Below, piece by piece: positions 17,987 through 26,490 of a DNA stretch of 64,000 bases (positions are counted from its first letter, which is position 1; each line of letters begins with the position of its first letter). Under the pieces are notes generated by a model. The model was not told the origin of the DNA. It made no database searches and saw only the letters and a list, made by a program, of their open reading frames with translations. Position numbers and translations under genes: made by a program. The stretch is from the NCBI GenBank assembly GCA_016780365.1, contig JADHMB010000003.1, positions 1 to 64,000 on the forward strand, in the 5' to 3' direction. Source of the stretch: Flavobacteriales bacterium (GTDB lineage Bacteria; Bacteroidota; Bacteroidia; Flavobacteriales_D; Parvicellaceae).

Positions 17987-18049
17987 TGAAATAGTTTGTT
18001 CTATTTCAAGTTATTTAAAAGTAACTATCGAACTAATTTTTAGAATTAG
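17987..18049. terminator. Three tandem AT-rich hairpins between convergent genes
   Basis: TGAAATAG/CTATTTCA (17987-18008), AGTTA/TAACT (18009-18026) and CTAATT/AATTAG (18033-18049) are consecutive inverted repeats in the gap between bshC and the DUF2490 gene. No strong U-tract is present. They are plausible weak bidirectional terminators or transcript-end stabilisers. Confidence 0.4.
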
Positions 18050-18696
18050 AACTTCAGTTTTAAATTAGCACCTAATATATTTAATGAACTGGGGTTTTCT
18101 ACATTAATATCGTTTATTTTCAGGTATTTAATTTCTAACTCTGTTTTTTTGTTTAATTCGAATTGAATTCCAGTTCCAAATCTAGTTTTATCATAGAAAT
18201 ATCTTTCAGAAGGACTCAATAAGAAGTACAATTCTTGATAGGCATAAAAAGCAATTTTTTTATTTATTTTATATTTTAATGTAAGTCTAGTCCTTTCGTA
18301 AAATTCATTACTACTATTGGGATTAAAGTTTATTTGTGTTCTTAGTCTGAAATAGAAAGATAAATCAGAAATTTTATGTTTAAAGGTTAAATCGTTGTGA
18401 AACCTATTTGCTAAAAGGTAAGAATACTCTTTATTTAACAATCTTAATCTCCATGCAAAACTGGTAGATAATTTTTTATTCAATTTTTTATTGAGTGAAA
18501 ATTGTGTGTAAAACTGTGATATTTGTGACGAATTATCTAATGTTCTAAGTTCAGTCTTGTTGGTGAATGATGTTTTCTTATTGATTTTAAAATCAGACTT
18601 AATTTTGGTCCAAGTTCCAAAATCTTGACTCATATCCTGAGAAAAAACAAAACAAGGAGAAATTAATAATAGAAAAATACCAATAGCCTTCATCAA
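18046..18696 (-). CDS. DUF2490 outer-membrane beta-barrel-like protein
   Basis: This 216-residue protein has a signal peptide ending near FVFSQ (about residue 19). It continues with alternating amphipathic strands such as TSFTNKTELRTLDN, FYTQFSLNKKL and FYFRLRTQINFNP, and ends in a phenylalanine (KLKF), as outer-membrane barrels do. The pattern fits DUF2490, a Bacteroidetes/Proteobacteria family of unknown function. Its ATG overlaps the stop of the upstream lipoprotein gene by 4 bases, so the two envelope proteins are probably made together. Confidence 0.8.
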   Translation of the reverse strand: MMKAIGIFLLLISPCFVFSQDMSQDFGTWTKIKSDFKINKKTSFTNKTELRTLDNSSQISQFYTQFSLNKKLNKKLSTSFAWRLRLLNKEYSYLLANRFHNDLTFKHKISDLSFYFRLRTQINFNPNSSNEFYERTRLTLKYKINKKIAFYAYQELYFLLSPSERYFYDKTRFGTGIQFELNKKTELEIKYLKINDINVENPSSLNILGANLKLKF

Positions 18697-19094
18697 ATGA
18701 AATTAGCTATTCTTATTGTATCCATTTCAATAATTTCTTCAGAATCTGATATGGTAATTGTTTTTGTTATTAAGCTGTCTTGTCCTTTAGGACAATCTAC
18801 ACAATCACTATAGACAAATATTTCATAATTACCTTTATTTAGGTACTTGAACTCAAATGTGCCATCATAACTTGTATTAACATCGTCATCATGGGTATTG
18901 TTTTGCTGTCCATAAATTATGTATACTTCTTGGTCTTGAGCGTCATAGCTATCTACAATATTTCCTAGAATATTTATATTGTCTACCACAATATTTCCTT
19001 TAATAGTTGCTCTTCCACCTGTTCCAGCACTTTTTGTGCAGGAGAATAATAAGGTAATTATTAAAAAAGGTACTAAATATTTAATGTTTTTCAT
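18693..19094 (-). CDS. Small lipoprotein with beta-sandwich domain, unknown function
   Basis: This 133-residue protein has a lipobox at LLFSC (Cys19). After it comes one beta-sandwich domain of carboxypeptidase-regulatory type (ATIKGNIVVDN... YDGTFEFKYLNKGNYEIFVYSD). A CVDC cysteine pair near residue 98 might form a disulfide or hold metal; this is a guess. It overlaps the DUF2490 gene by 4 bases. It lies 59 bases downstream of tspO on the same strand and could be read through from that unit. Confidence 0.75.
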   Translation of the reverse strand: MKNIKYLVPFLIITLLFSCTKSAGTGGRATIKGNIVVDNINILGNIVDSYDAQDQEVYIIYGQQNNTHDDDVNTSYDGTFEFKYLNKGNYEIFVYSDCVDCPKGQDSLITKTITISDSEEIIEMDTIRIANFI

Positions 19095-19153
19095 TTTAAC
19101 TTAATCTTTGATTGACATAAAGTTAACAAAGGAATAAATATATCAAAGACCAA

Positions 19154-19612
19154 TTAGTTATAAATTAAAATGTAACCATTTAGAGAAGTTGCTATTATTA
19201 ACCAAAATATATATGGAAGTATTAAAAATGATTTTAATTTAATTGCTTTATAAAAGAAAAACAGCTTGAAAATTACAGTTATTGTAAGCAAGCTTATTAC
19301 TATAAAGCCTAAAAGTACATAGTGAAATTTAAAAAAGACTTGGTTCCAAGAAATATTTAGAAAGAGTTGTAATACGTATAAAATAATTATTGTAGTTTTT
19401 TTAGAATTAGTATTGTATAAAAATCCCATATAAAACCCATAACAAATCATAATTATACTCCAAGCAAAACCAAATACCCATCCTGGAGGTGTCCATGGAG
19501 CTTTTAAAAGAGACAAATACCATTCAGATGGAACACCTTCAGAAGTAAAAAGACCGCCGAATGCTAAAGCTGTAAAATTTAGTATTAAGAATATTGTGGT
19601 TCTTAAAATCAC
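19154..19612 (-). CDS. tspO: TspO/MBR family protein
   Basis: This 152-residue protein has five membrane segments, as in TspO and the mitochondrial peripheral benzodiazepine receptor. The family signature is visible: FGGLFTSEGVPSEWYLSLLKAPWTPPGWVFGFAW spans about residues 18-51, with WY, PxWxPP and W in the expected places. TspO proteins bind porphyrins and regulate tetrapyrrole or oxidative-stress responses. The gene overlaps the ABA4-like gene by 4 bases at the end of the TonB-receptor unit, which links it to iron supply. Confidence 0.92.
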   Translation of the reverse strand: MILRTTIFLILNFTALAFGGLFTSEGVPSEWYLSLLKAPWTPPGWVFGFAWSIIMICYGFYMGFLYNTNSKKTTIIILYVLQLFLNISWNQVFFKFHYVLLGFIVISLLTITVIFKLFFFYKAIKLKSFLILPYIFWLIIATSLNGYILIYN

Positions 19613-20043
19613 TTTTTCAAGAAATTGCTAATAGCGAAAATTCCAAGTCCAACTGGCATAAGCATTACCCCAAAAAATATAGATAATCTTACAATCCAAA
19701 TGGGAGAATTGGTTTCTAAACATTTTCTCCATATCCATCTAGTCACAAAAATATCACCTGCAACCATATGGGCCCATGTTGCAGTAATACCAGCCTTGGT
19801 TGCAAGACCAGCAGCCAGTCCTTCAATAAATCCTAATGAATTACTAGAACCAGAGAAAAGATCAATTAAACCTTGAGGGTTGTAACACATGATTATAAAC
19901 CAAAGAATAATTGGTCCTATAAAAAACCAAGGCCCGGAAAGTAGTTTTTTTGTTTTTTCCTTCTTAGGGTTTAAGAGCATTGCCATCCAAAAAGGACCAA
20001 CCCATAGGGTTGAGATAATAAATGAAACATCGTAAATATCCAT
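19609..20043 (-). CDS. ABA4-like (DUF4281) membrane protein
   Basis: This 144-residue protein has four hydrophobic segments. The sequence FxxPFWMAMLLNP near residue 17, GLATKAGITATWAHMVAGDIFVTRWIW in the middle and FFGVMLMPVGLGIF at the end match the ABA4-like family, named after the plant protein needed for neoxanthin synthesis. Bacterial function is not established. It starts 9 bases after the TonB-dependent receptor and overlaps tspO by 4 bases, so it is part of the same unit. Confidence 0.88.
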   Translation of the reverse strand: MDIYDVSFIISTLWVGPFWMAMLLNPKKEKTKKLLSGPWFFIGPIILWFIIMCYNPQGLIDLFSGSSNSLGFIEGLAAGLATKAGITATWAHMVAGDIFVTRWIWRKCLETNSPIWIVRLSIFFGVMLMPVGLGIFAISNFLKK

Positions 20044-20052
20044 AAACTAGAA

Positions 20053-22476
20053 TTAAAGCTTGATTTGTAAGCAAAGGTAAAAATTCCTAGGCATAGATGG
20101 TATAATGCCCGGTCCAGGATATGCTACAGCTCGTCTAGTAAAATAGGATTGATTGGTTAAATTATTTATACCAGTTTCTAATTGAAATTTTTTGAAGGAG
20201 TATTTCAAAGACACATCCATAACAGAGTAGGAGGGAATGAGTCCAACGACAGCATTTATCTGATAATCGGAATTGGTTGCATCTGAAAAATGTTCTTTTG
20301 TGTAGCTATATTGGTAAGAAACCGATAGATTGTCTCCTCCAATAGTCATTCCAGTTCTAAATATCAACGGTGGAACCATTTCTACCTTTTTTCCAAAAAA
20401 AGCAGATATGTCAGAGCTGATGTATTCTGCATTATTATATGCAATATTTAAAAATGTTGTCCATTTATAATTTTTCTTTTTAGAAAAAATTTTCCACCAA
20501 TCACATTCTAAGACCGATTCAAATCCATATGTTCTAGACTCGGAGATATTGGTTCTATACTGGTAAGTATTAAATAGATTACTGTCAATTTGAATCGTAT
20601 TTCCAATTCTATTATTGTAAAATAAATAGAACAATGATGCATCGAAATAAAGAATATCTTTTATTTTTCCTCTTATTCCTAAATCGCTGTTATATCCTAC
20701 TTCGTCTTTAAGCACAGGATCAATTCTGAAATTAGGATTCCTTATTTGCATATCAGTGAAGTTGACACTTCTATAATTTTGTGAAATGTTAGAGTAAACT
20801 TCAATTTCTTCATTTAATTTAAAATTTAATCCAATTCCAGTAAGTAGTAAGTCTCTATTGTTTTGATCATCAACATTTATAACAGTATCAAATACAATAT
20901 TACCAGCTAAATCTGGGTAATTAATTCTATAGGCTCCATTGGCAGAAGTATTTATATTCTCATATCTTATTCCTGGGGTTATACTTAATCTATTTGAAAT
21001 ATTTAAAATATGTTCGGCAAATAACGAGAAGTTAAAACTTGGGAAATTATAATTACTTTCAATAAAATCAGATGAAATATTGTTAAGATCATTAACAAAA
21101 TAAAAATCTGGGCCATACCCATTATTTGCCTTTCCTTGAATTCCTTGACTAAAACCTCTATATAATCTAGCGCCAATTAAAAATGCCCATGGTAAATTAT
21201 TTACATCATACAAATGAATTAGACGGGTTTCATTACCTATATTTTTAAAATTTCCTGATATCAAATTTCTGTCTAGAAGCGGATCAATTCTGTTTATTTG
21301 ATCTAGATAACCTAAAGACTCTCTAGATGCAATCAAACCAAAGGTTCTAGAATTCAGCCTTGTTCTAGAATTAAACTCGTAATCTAATTGAAATGCTGCT
21401 AGATTCCAATCTACTTTAAACCAATTTCTTTCCCTAAAAGAGGTGTCTGGATTATTTTCAAATTGTTGGTCTGTTAGCCCCCCAGGTTGTTGTGCTAGAT
21501 AATCCATTTTAGTAAAATCAAAATGTAAATTTATTTTTTCATTTGGAGAATAAGTAAAATGTAGATATCCATTTTTTAAATCAAAATTAGAATTTGCTCG
21601 CCAATCATCTCCAGATTTGAGATTTATAAAACCATAGTATTTGAACTTTTTATTGGTTCCACCAAGACTTACAAAAGAATTATTCAATTTGTAGGAACCC
21701 ACCGTGTGTCGTATTATAGATTCTATTTTTTTATCAGGATTTCCTTCTTTTAATTTGAAATTTATTAAACCTCCAAACTGAGGACCAAATTGTAAAGAAG
21801 CAGCGCCTCTTATTAATTGAATTTCTTGAATTGCTTCTGATGGTGGGCTATAATAACTCTCTGGATATCCCAAAGCATCGGCGCTAATATCGTATCCATT
21901 TTGTCTTGTATTGTAATTAGAATTCCTGCTTGGGTTCAAACCCCTTCCTCCTAATCCCAACTGAATTCCTGCGCCGTCACTCTCCCAAATATTTATTCCT
22001 GGTATTTTGGAGTAGATCTGTCTACTTTGGTTGGTAGCTTTATTAGCATCTAATGACTCTACAGAAATAGCTTCAGTTTTTTTGCCTTGAGTAATCATTA
22101 CTCCTTCAATAGCTCGCAATTTTCTAATATTAAATTCTTCGTCTTGTTTTATTTCGTATTCCTCTAAATCATAACTTAATTCTTCAAGAGTAACTTTTGA
22201 TAGATTTAGATAGGGTTGATCTAAAATTATAGTGTCGCTTTTTTTAGTAAAACCAGTTAAATAATAACTAATTACATATTTTCCATAATTGAGTTTTGGA
22301 ATGGTGAAAAACCCAAGATTATTGGTGTAAAAAACTTTATTTATTTTCTCTATATATACTGTGGTAAAGGCAAGTGGGTTGTTATTGGAATGGGTGACAT
22401 ATCCAGAAATTTTCCCTTTTTGGGAAAAACTTTGAACAGATAAAAATAGTAGTAATCCAAGTAATTTAATCTTCAT
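20053..22476 (-). CDS. TonB-dependent outer-membrane receptor, probably for iron complexes
   Basis: This protein has about 807 residues from the ATG at 22476 (MKIKLLGLLLFLSVQSFSQ). The ATG nine codons upstream gives no signal peptide at the N-terminus and was rejected. After a carboxypeptidase-like domain (GKISGYVTHSNNNPLAFTTV) comes the plug (SKIPGINIWESDGAG, GLGGRGLNPSR, IQLIRGAASLQFGPQFGG) and then the barrel, ending NFYLCLQIKL with beta-signal character. It overlaps the HTTM gene by 11 bases. The Fur-like operator upstream of the unit and the imelysin neighbour suggest import of an iron chelate. Confidence 0.9.
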   Translation of the reverse strand: MKIKLLGLLLFLSVQSFSQKGKISGYVTHSNNNPLAFTTVYIEKINKVFYTNNLGFFTIPKLNYGKYVISYYLTGFTKKSDTIILDQPYLNLSKVTLEELSYDLEEYEIKQDEEFNIRKLRAIEGVMITQGKKTEAISVESLDANKATNQSRQIYSKIPGINIWESDGAGIQLGLGGRGLNPSRNSNYNTRQNGYDISADALGYPESYYSPPSEAIQEIQLIRGAASLQFGPQFGGLINFKLKEGNPDKKIESIIRHTVGSYKLNNSFVSLGGTNKKFKYYGFINLKSGDDWRANSNFDLKNGYLHFTYSPNEKINLHFDFTKMDYLAQQPGGLTDQQFENNPDTSFRERNWFKVDWNLAAFQLDYEFNSRTRLNSRTFGLIASRESLGYLDQINRIDPLLDRNLISGNFKNIGNETRLIHLYDVNNLPWAFLIGARLYRGFSQGIQGKANNGYGPDFYFVNDLNNISSDFIESNYNFPSFNFSLFAEHILNISNRLSITPGIRYENINTSANGAYRINYPDLAGNIVFDTVINVDDQNNRDLLLTGIGLNFKLNEEIEVYSNISQNYRSVNFTDMQIRNPNFRIDPVLKDEVGYNSDLGIRGKIKDILYFDASLFYLFYNNRIGNTIQIDSNLFNTYQYRTNISESRTYGFESVLECDWWKIFSKKKNYKWTTFLNIAYNNAEYISSDISAFFGKKVEMVPPLIFRTGMTIGGDNLSVSYQYSYTKEHFSDATNSDYQINAVVGLIPSYSVMDVSLKYSFKKFQLETGINNLTNQSYFTRRAVAYPGPGIIPSMPRNFYLCLQIKL

Positions 22477-23857
22477 AATCAAGTATCCATTCTTTATTGC
22501 CAAAACCTCTTTTAATTTCAGAAAGATTCTTTTCGGAATCTATAAATTTTCTACTTCCTTTATTAAATAGACTCACTGTAATATCTGCAGTTATTTTTGG
22601 ATTCCTCCCCATTTTTATAATTTCTCCGTTGGACTCTACTAGGCAAGAATCTTTAAAAGTCTTAGAAAGGAAATGTGCATATTGAAGAATCATATCGGGT
22701 TGTGTAGACATCATCTTTTCCTGTTGTGGGGTTAAATAATCTCTATTTTGAATTAACATTTTCCTATCCATTTTGGGTTCGTGAATATAAAATTGAGAAT
22801 ACCCAGCTTTTTCAATTAGCATTACTCTCCAGCTAAATCTGTAGCCTTGTTCGGTCCAAAATAATTTCCCTGGGTATAACATGAACCTTAGGGGGAGAAA
22901 TAATTGTAGGGTAAAGAATCCAATTAAAAAAAACTTTAGTACACTGTTGGTCTTAGTTTGATAATTGTTTTTTTCTTCAATTGATTTACTACTATTAAGT
23001 AAACCATATTTAGAAATAAAATCTATTATTTTCTTGTGAAAATTATCGTTAAAGAATATTAAGGTACTTGCAATCATTACGTAAGGAAAAACTCCTATTG
23101 GAAACATAATCGCTGTCATTATATGAAAAACAAAAGCTACAAAGTAGCTAATCCATCTGCTTCTTTTATCAATTAGTAAAAAGAATATGAAAATATCAAA
23201 GATTGCACTTACCCAACTAAATAAGTAAGCTGTAAAATCATAAAGAAATAATTTACCAATTACAGGAAAATCTGACTGATGTTTTAGCCAATTTATTAGT
23301 GGTTGAGCTTCAATAAGCCAGTGGTAGTTTAGTTTGGATATTCCAGCAAAAAAATAAACCAAACCAATTTGAAGTTTAATTATATTTATTTGCCAAGCCT
23401 GTATGGTTTTTTTTCTTTTACAAATTCCAAAGTAGGCGTCTAGTGAAAAATAGCTATTTGCTGGAATTAAAATTAATAGTAGACTAATTAACGAGATAAA
23501 ATAGTAATGATTGAGATAATTGGTTTTGTCAATTAGTTCTATGTAGGTAAATATTATAAAAAATAGTACAGTATTAGCTCTATATAATAATCCAAATATT
23601 ATGAAAATACAAGTAATTAAAAGTAGTAGGAAAAGTACATACATAAAAGGGTTAGATAAGGGGCTTACCCAATCAAATCCATAGTAGGTGAAAAAGTAGG
23701 TTGGAACTTCATAAAGATCGTGTACCCAGCCTTTTAGAATAAATCTTAAAGTACTGAAAAACATTAATATTCCGAAGATAATTCGAAATACTACAAGTGG
23801 ATAAATACTAACTTGATTTTTAGTTAAATGGGTAATCCATTTATTAATCCCCGTCAT
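22466..23857 (-). CDS. HTTM domain membrane protein
   Basis: This 463-residue protein has several membrane segments in the first 290 residues and a soluble C-terminal part. The motifs GILMFFSTLRFILKGW, LNHYYFISLISLLLILIPAN, KLQIGLVYFFAGISKLNYHW and FHIMTAIMFPIGVFPYVMI match the HTTM domain (horizontally transferred transmembrane), related to vitamin K-dependent gamma-carboxylase. A carboxylase activity here is not shown. It overlaps the imelysin gene by 14 bases and the receptor gene by 11, so it is firmly embedded in the iron-linked unit. Confidence 0.88.
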   Translation of the reverse strand: MTGINKWITHLTKNQVSIYPLVVFRIIFGILMFFSTLRFILKGWVHDLYEVPTYFFTYYGFDWVSPLSNPFMYVLFLLLLITCIFIIFGLLYRANTVLFFIIFTYIELIDKTNYLNHYYFISLISLLLILIPANSYFSLDAYFGICKRKKTIQAWQINIIKLQIGLVYFFAGISKLNYHWLIEAQPLINWLKHQSDFPVIGKLFLYDFTAYLFSWVSAIFDIFIFFLLIDKRSRWISYFVAFVFHIMTAIMFPIGVFPYVMIASTLIFFNDNFHKKIIDFISKYGLLNSSKSIEEKNNYQTKTNSVLKFFLIGFFTLQLFLPLRFMLYPGKLFWTEQGYRFSWRVMLIEKAGYSQFYIHEPKMDRKMLIQNRDYLTPQQEKMMSTQPDMILQYAHFLSKTFKDSCLVESNGEIIKMGRNPKITADITVSLFNKGSRKFIDSEKNLSEIKRGFGNKEWILDYED

Positions 23858-25031
23858 TGTCTTGGTAGGTAATTAAAACACCTAATGCAGATGTCATATC
23901 TACTTTGATATATGGAACTAACTGTTGTAATTCTTGATAAGTTTGAGTTATCTGTGACTTGTTATTGATTATCTCTTCACTTAGAGGACCATTAATATTA
24001 TTTACTTCGTCTAATATAGTAAGAAATTGATTGTCTATTACTGTAGATAATTGCTGCGTACTTTGTTCTGCATTTACAAAATCCATGTAATCGTCTAATC
24101 CTAATCCATTGTCGTTATTTAAGTAGCTAGAACCGGTTACATATTTTCTTAAAGAATTTATTGATCTAACTAAGTTTTGAGTTGATTTTCCTGAATAATA
24201 ACATTCCACTAGTTCTGGAAGTTCTAATTGTGAAAACCCATTAAATACACCTAATGGAAGACCTACTTTTCCTCTTCTTATATAAAATTCGTAGTGCAAG
24301 CATAATGCGTTTATGATATTACTAATAGAACTTCCCTGTGAATTGGTAGAAAAGTTAGATTGAGTAACTTCAAAATCATTGATAAAATCTTCTCTGTAAC
24401 TTACCCATTGATTGGTAACATAATTAATATTTTGGTTTAAATCTTCTGCTACAGCCTTGAGATAGTTTTTGGCATTTGTATTATTTTGAAAATAAGTAAT
24501 TAATTCACTATCTGTATATCCAGGCTTAAATAGTAGGTAGTCTAATGCTTGAAGTCCTTTGGAATCGTAACTACTAGCATATTCTAAATTCCAGTCTGCT
24601 AATGTTATAGAGTTATTTAGCTCTGTTGTATCGATTGGAAATGTATTGGTTTGACTTCTTAATAGTATATACTCAGATGGACCAAAATCTAAGAATCCGA
24701 TATCTTGCCAGTTTAGTAATGCATCTTCCCAATTCGTTCTAAGAAGTGTTAGATTAGAAATACTTGGATTTTCTATAAATGAATCTACATGAATATTTAA
24801 AGTGATGATCCTACTTTTGTAAGCATCTAATGAAGGAATAATATAATTGTCAGCTAAGTTGGTGAGCAAAGATAATTTATCATAATCTTCATAAAGACAA
24901 CCATTGTCCTCCTTTTGTGCATCTATATCATAGTTTAATGCATTTGGGTCAGTACACCCACTTTTTTTGCAACTCTGAATAATCAAAAGAGCTGAAAGAA
25001 TATATAAAAATTTTAAAAACCTTGTATTCAT
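23844..25031 (-). CDS. Imelysin-family lipoprotein
   Basis: This protein has about 395 residues from the ATG at 25031. Its lipobox IIQSC puts the lipidated cysteine at residue 21. The upstream TTG at 25067 adds residues that spoil the signal and was rejected. Right after the lipid anchor is a CTDPNALNYDIDA motif with cysteines 26 and 45. The rest is the helical imelysin/IrpA-like fold (WEDALLNWQDIGFLDFGP, GLQALDYLLF, LCLHYEFYI, RRGKVGLPLG), a family tied to iron uptake. It sits 124 bases downstream of the DUF4856 lipoprotein. Confidence 0.9.
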   Translation of the reverse strand: MNTRFLKFLYILSALLIIQSCKKSGCTDPNALNYDIDAQKEDNGCLYEDYDKLSLLTNLADNYIIPSLDAYKSRIITLNIHVDSFIENPSISNLTLLRTNWEDALLNWQDIGFLDFGPSEYILLRSQTNTFPIDTTELNNSITLADWNLEYASSYDSKGLQALDYLLFKPGYTDSELITYFQNNTNAKNYLKAVAEDLNQNINYVTNQWVSYREDFINDFEVTQSNFSTNSQGSSISNIINALCLHYEFYIRRGKVGLPLGVFNGFSQLELPELVECYYSGKSTQNLVRSINSLRKYVTGSSYLNNDNGLGLDDYMDFVNAEQSTQQLSTVIDNQFLTILDEVNNINGPLSEEIINNKSQITQTYQELQQLVPYIKVDMTSALGVLITYQDNDGD

Positions 25032-25155
25032 ATTTTTGTTAAAAGTACCAACCAAACAAAGACCCAACAGTATTTGTTGAGTGTTTGTTTTTTGATTAGC
25101 AATAGTTTAATTAATTAACTTAACAACCATAAAAAAATAAATATATATTGCTTCT

Positions 25156-26319
25156 CTAAAAGTCATTTTTTTTATCTGTTAAACCTGTTGCAGCAGCTAC
25201 TTGATCTATTGCTACATTTATTTCAGTAATATCCATTGAAAAACCTGCAACGTCAGGTGCTATTTGGTTTACTAAAGCCATAACATCAGTACTTGACATA
25301 TCTGGACTGTCAGTTACAAATTGAATTCCGAAAATAAATGCAAGAGCTTCAGACATACTATGGTTGATGCTTGATTGTGCATTACCTGCAGCAATTTGAG
25401 ATTTTGCGTCATTTAAATAATGCAAAGCCATTCCAGCAACCATTTGCTTAACTTCAGTTTCTAAAATTCCAACTTGTAATAGAGCTGCATCTGTGTCACC
25501 AGCACTTATTGCTGCTCTTCCAGTTCTAAATGCTAAAGAAATATCTGTTGCAGAACCTATATTATCTTCTAGGTAAGATTTGTTAGCATACTTTCCCCAA
25601 AATCTATCTGTTCCATTGGTTGGATAATCAGGAGCGTCAGTAAAGTATCCATATGCTTCATCCCAGTGGTGTTCCATTTCTGTATAGTATTTTCCAGCAG
25701 CAGCATCGACAGCGACAGTGTTATCATCATTACTAATACCAGCTAAGTAATTAGAAGTCATTTGACTAGCAAAACAAGCACCCATTAATCCTTTTTCAAT
25801 CATTTGAGTCCATTCAATTCCTGATGCAGCTTGAAGATAAGATCCAGTTACATCTGGACTACCAGCAGCAGCGTCAGTCATCCATCCTTCAAACATTGCT
25901 TGAATACCAGCATCATTAAGTGCGGTTTTACTTTTTAATTGTTTTCCATTGTCAATTAAATTGGTGTCTGACCAACCTGTATATGAATTATCATACATGG
26001 CTAATAAAGTATTTGCGTCTAATGTTGCAGGAGTAGTGTTACTTCCATTTGCAGTTTTTAGATAAGAAACCATTTCGGAGAGCATATCCATTCTTGAAGT
26101 TTGTCCGCTGTAAGAAACTGTATTGTTACCGTCAGCATCTGTAAATACGTAGGTGTCAGGAACAACAAGAGCTGGTGCGTACTCGCAACCATGGTCATCT
26201 TTTGTTGCATCAACATCGTAGTTTAATGCTAGAGGATCTGTACAACCTTTTTTAGCACAGCTTGCAAATATGGCAAGTACAGTACAGGTAAATAAAAGTC
26301 TAAAGTTTAATTTTCTCAT
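25156..26319 (-). CDS. DUF4856 lipoprotein
   Basis: This protein has about 387 residues from the ATG at 26319, which gives a clean lipoprotein signal (lipobox IFASC, Cys21); an ATG ten codons upstream was rejected. A CTDPLALNYDVDA motif with cysteines 26 and 45 follows, with the same spacing as in the imelysin gene next door. The mature part (YSGQTSRMDMLSEMVSYLK, KYYTEMEHHWDEAYGYF, NKSYLEDNIG, AALLQVGILE) fits DUF4856, an imelysin-like helical family often beside imelysins. It is the first gene of the six-gene unit and follows the Fur-like palindrome and a good promoter. Confidence 0.9.
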   Translation of the reverse strand: MRKLNFRLLFTCTVLAIFASCAKKGCTDPLALNYDVDATKDDHGCEYAPALVVPDTYVFTDADGNNTVSYSGQTSRMDMLSEMVSYLKTANGSNTTPATLDANTLLAMYDNSYTGWSDTNLIDNGKQLKSKTALNDAGIQAMFEGWMTDAAAGSPDVTGSYLQAASGIEWTQMIEKGLMGACFASQMTSNYLAGISNDDNTVAVDAAAGKYYTEMEHHWDEAYGYFTDAPDYPTNGTDRFWGKYANKSYLEDNIGSATDISLAFRTGRAAISAGDTDAALLQVGILETEVKQMVAGMALHYLNDAKSQIAAGNAQSSINHSMSEALAFIFGIQFVTDSPDMSSTDVMALVNQIAPDVAGFSMDITEINVAIDQVAAATGLTDKKNDF

Positions 26320-26346
26320 TTTATGAATTTTAGATAATTCATTGGA

Positions 26347-26376
26347 CAAAATTACTATTCAACCAATTATTGACAA
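26347..26376 (-). promoter_or_regulatory. Promoter of the DUF4856-imelysin-receptor unit
   Basis: On the minus strand TTG (26376-26374) and TAATTTTG (26354-26347) are separated by 19 bases, matching TTG/TAnnTTTG. Transcription would start near 26341, about 22 bases before the DUF4856 ATG. The Fur-like palindrome lies just upstream of the -33 element. Confidence 0.6.
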
Positions 26377-26393
26377 TACCTTTTTTGTGGTAT

Positions 26394-26410
26394 TTTAGAA
26401 TGATTCTAAA
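26394..26410. promoter_or_regulatory. Fur-like operator, perfect 8-1-8 palindrome
   Basis: TTTAGAATGATTCTAAA is a perfect inverted repeat with a one-base centre, in a 172-base intergenic gap. A near-copy precedes the ferric ABC transporter at 30001. The 7-1-7-like symmetry and the iron genes downstream argue for a Fur-family site. The exact regulator is inferred. Confidence 0.65.
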
Positions 26411-26490
26411 TAAGAAAATTTCAATTTAGTTTTAAATATTTATGGGTGTTAACTACTATAATTCTTATAGTTTATTAGAAATATAGATGT

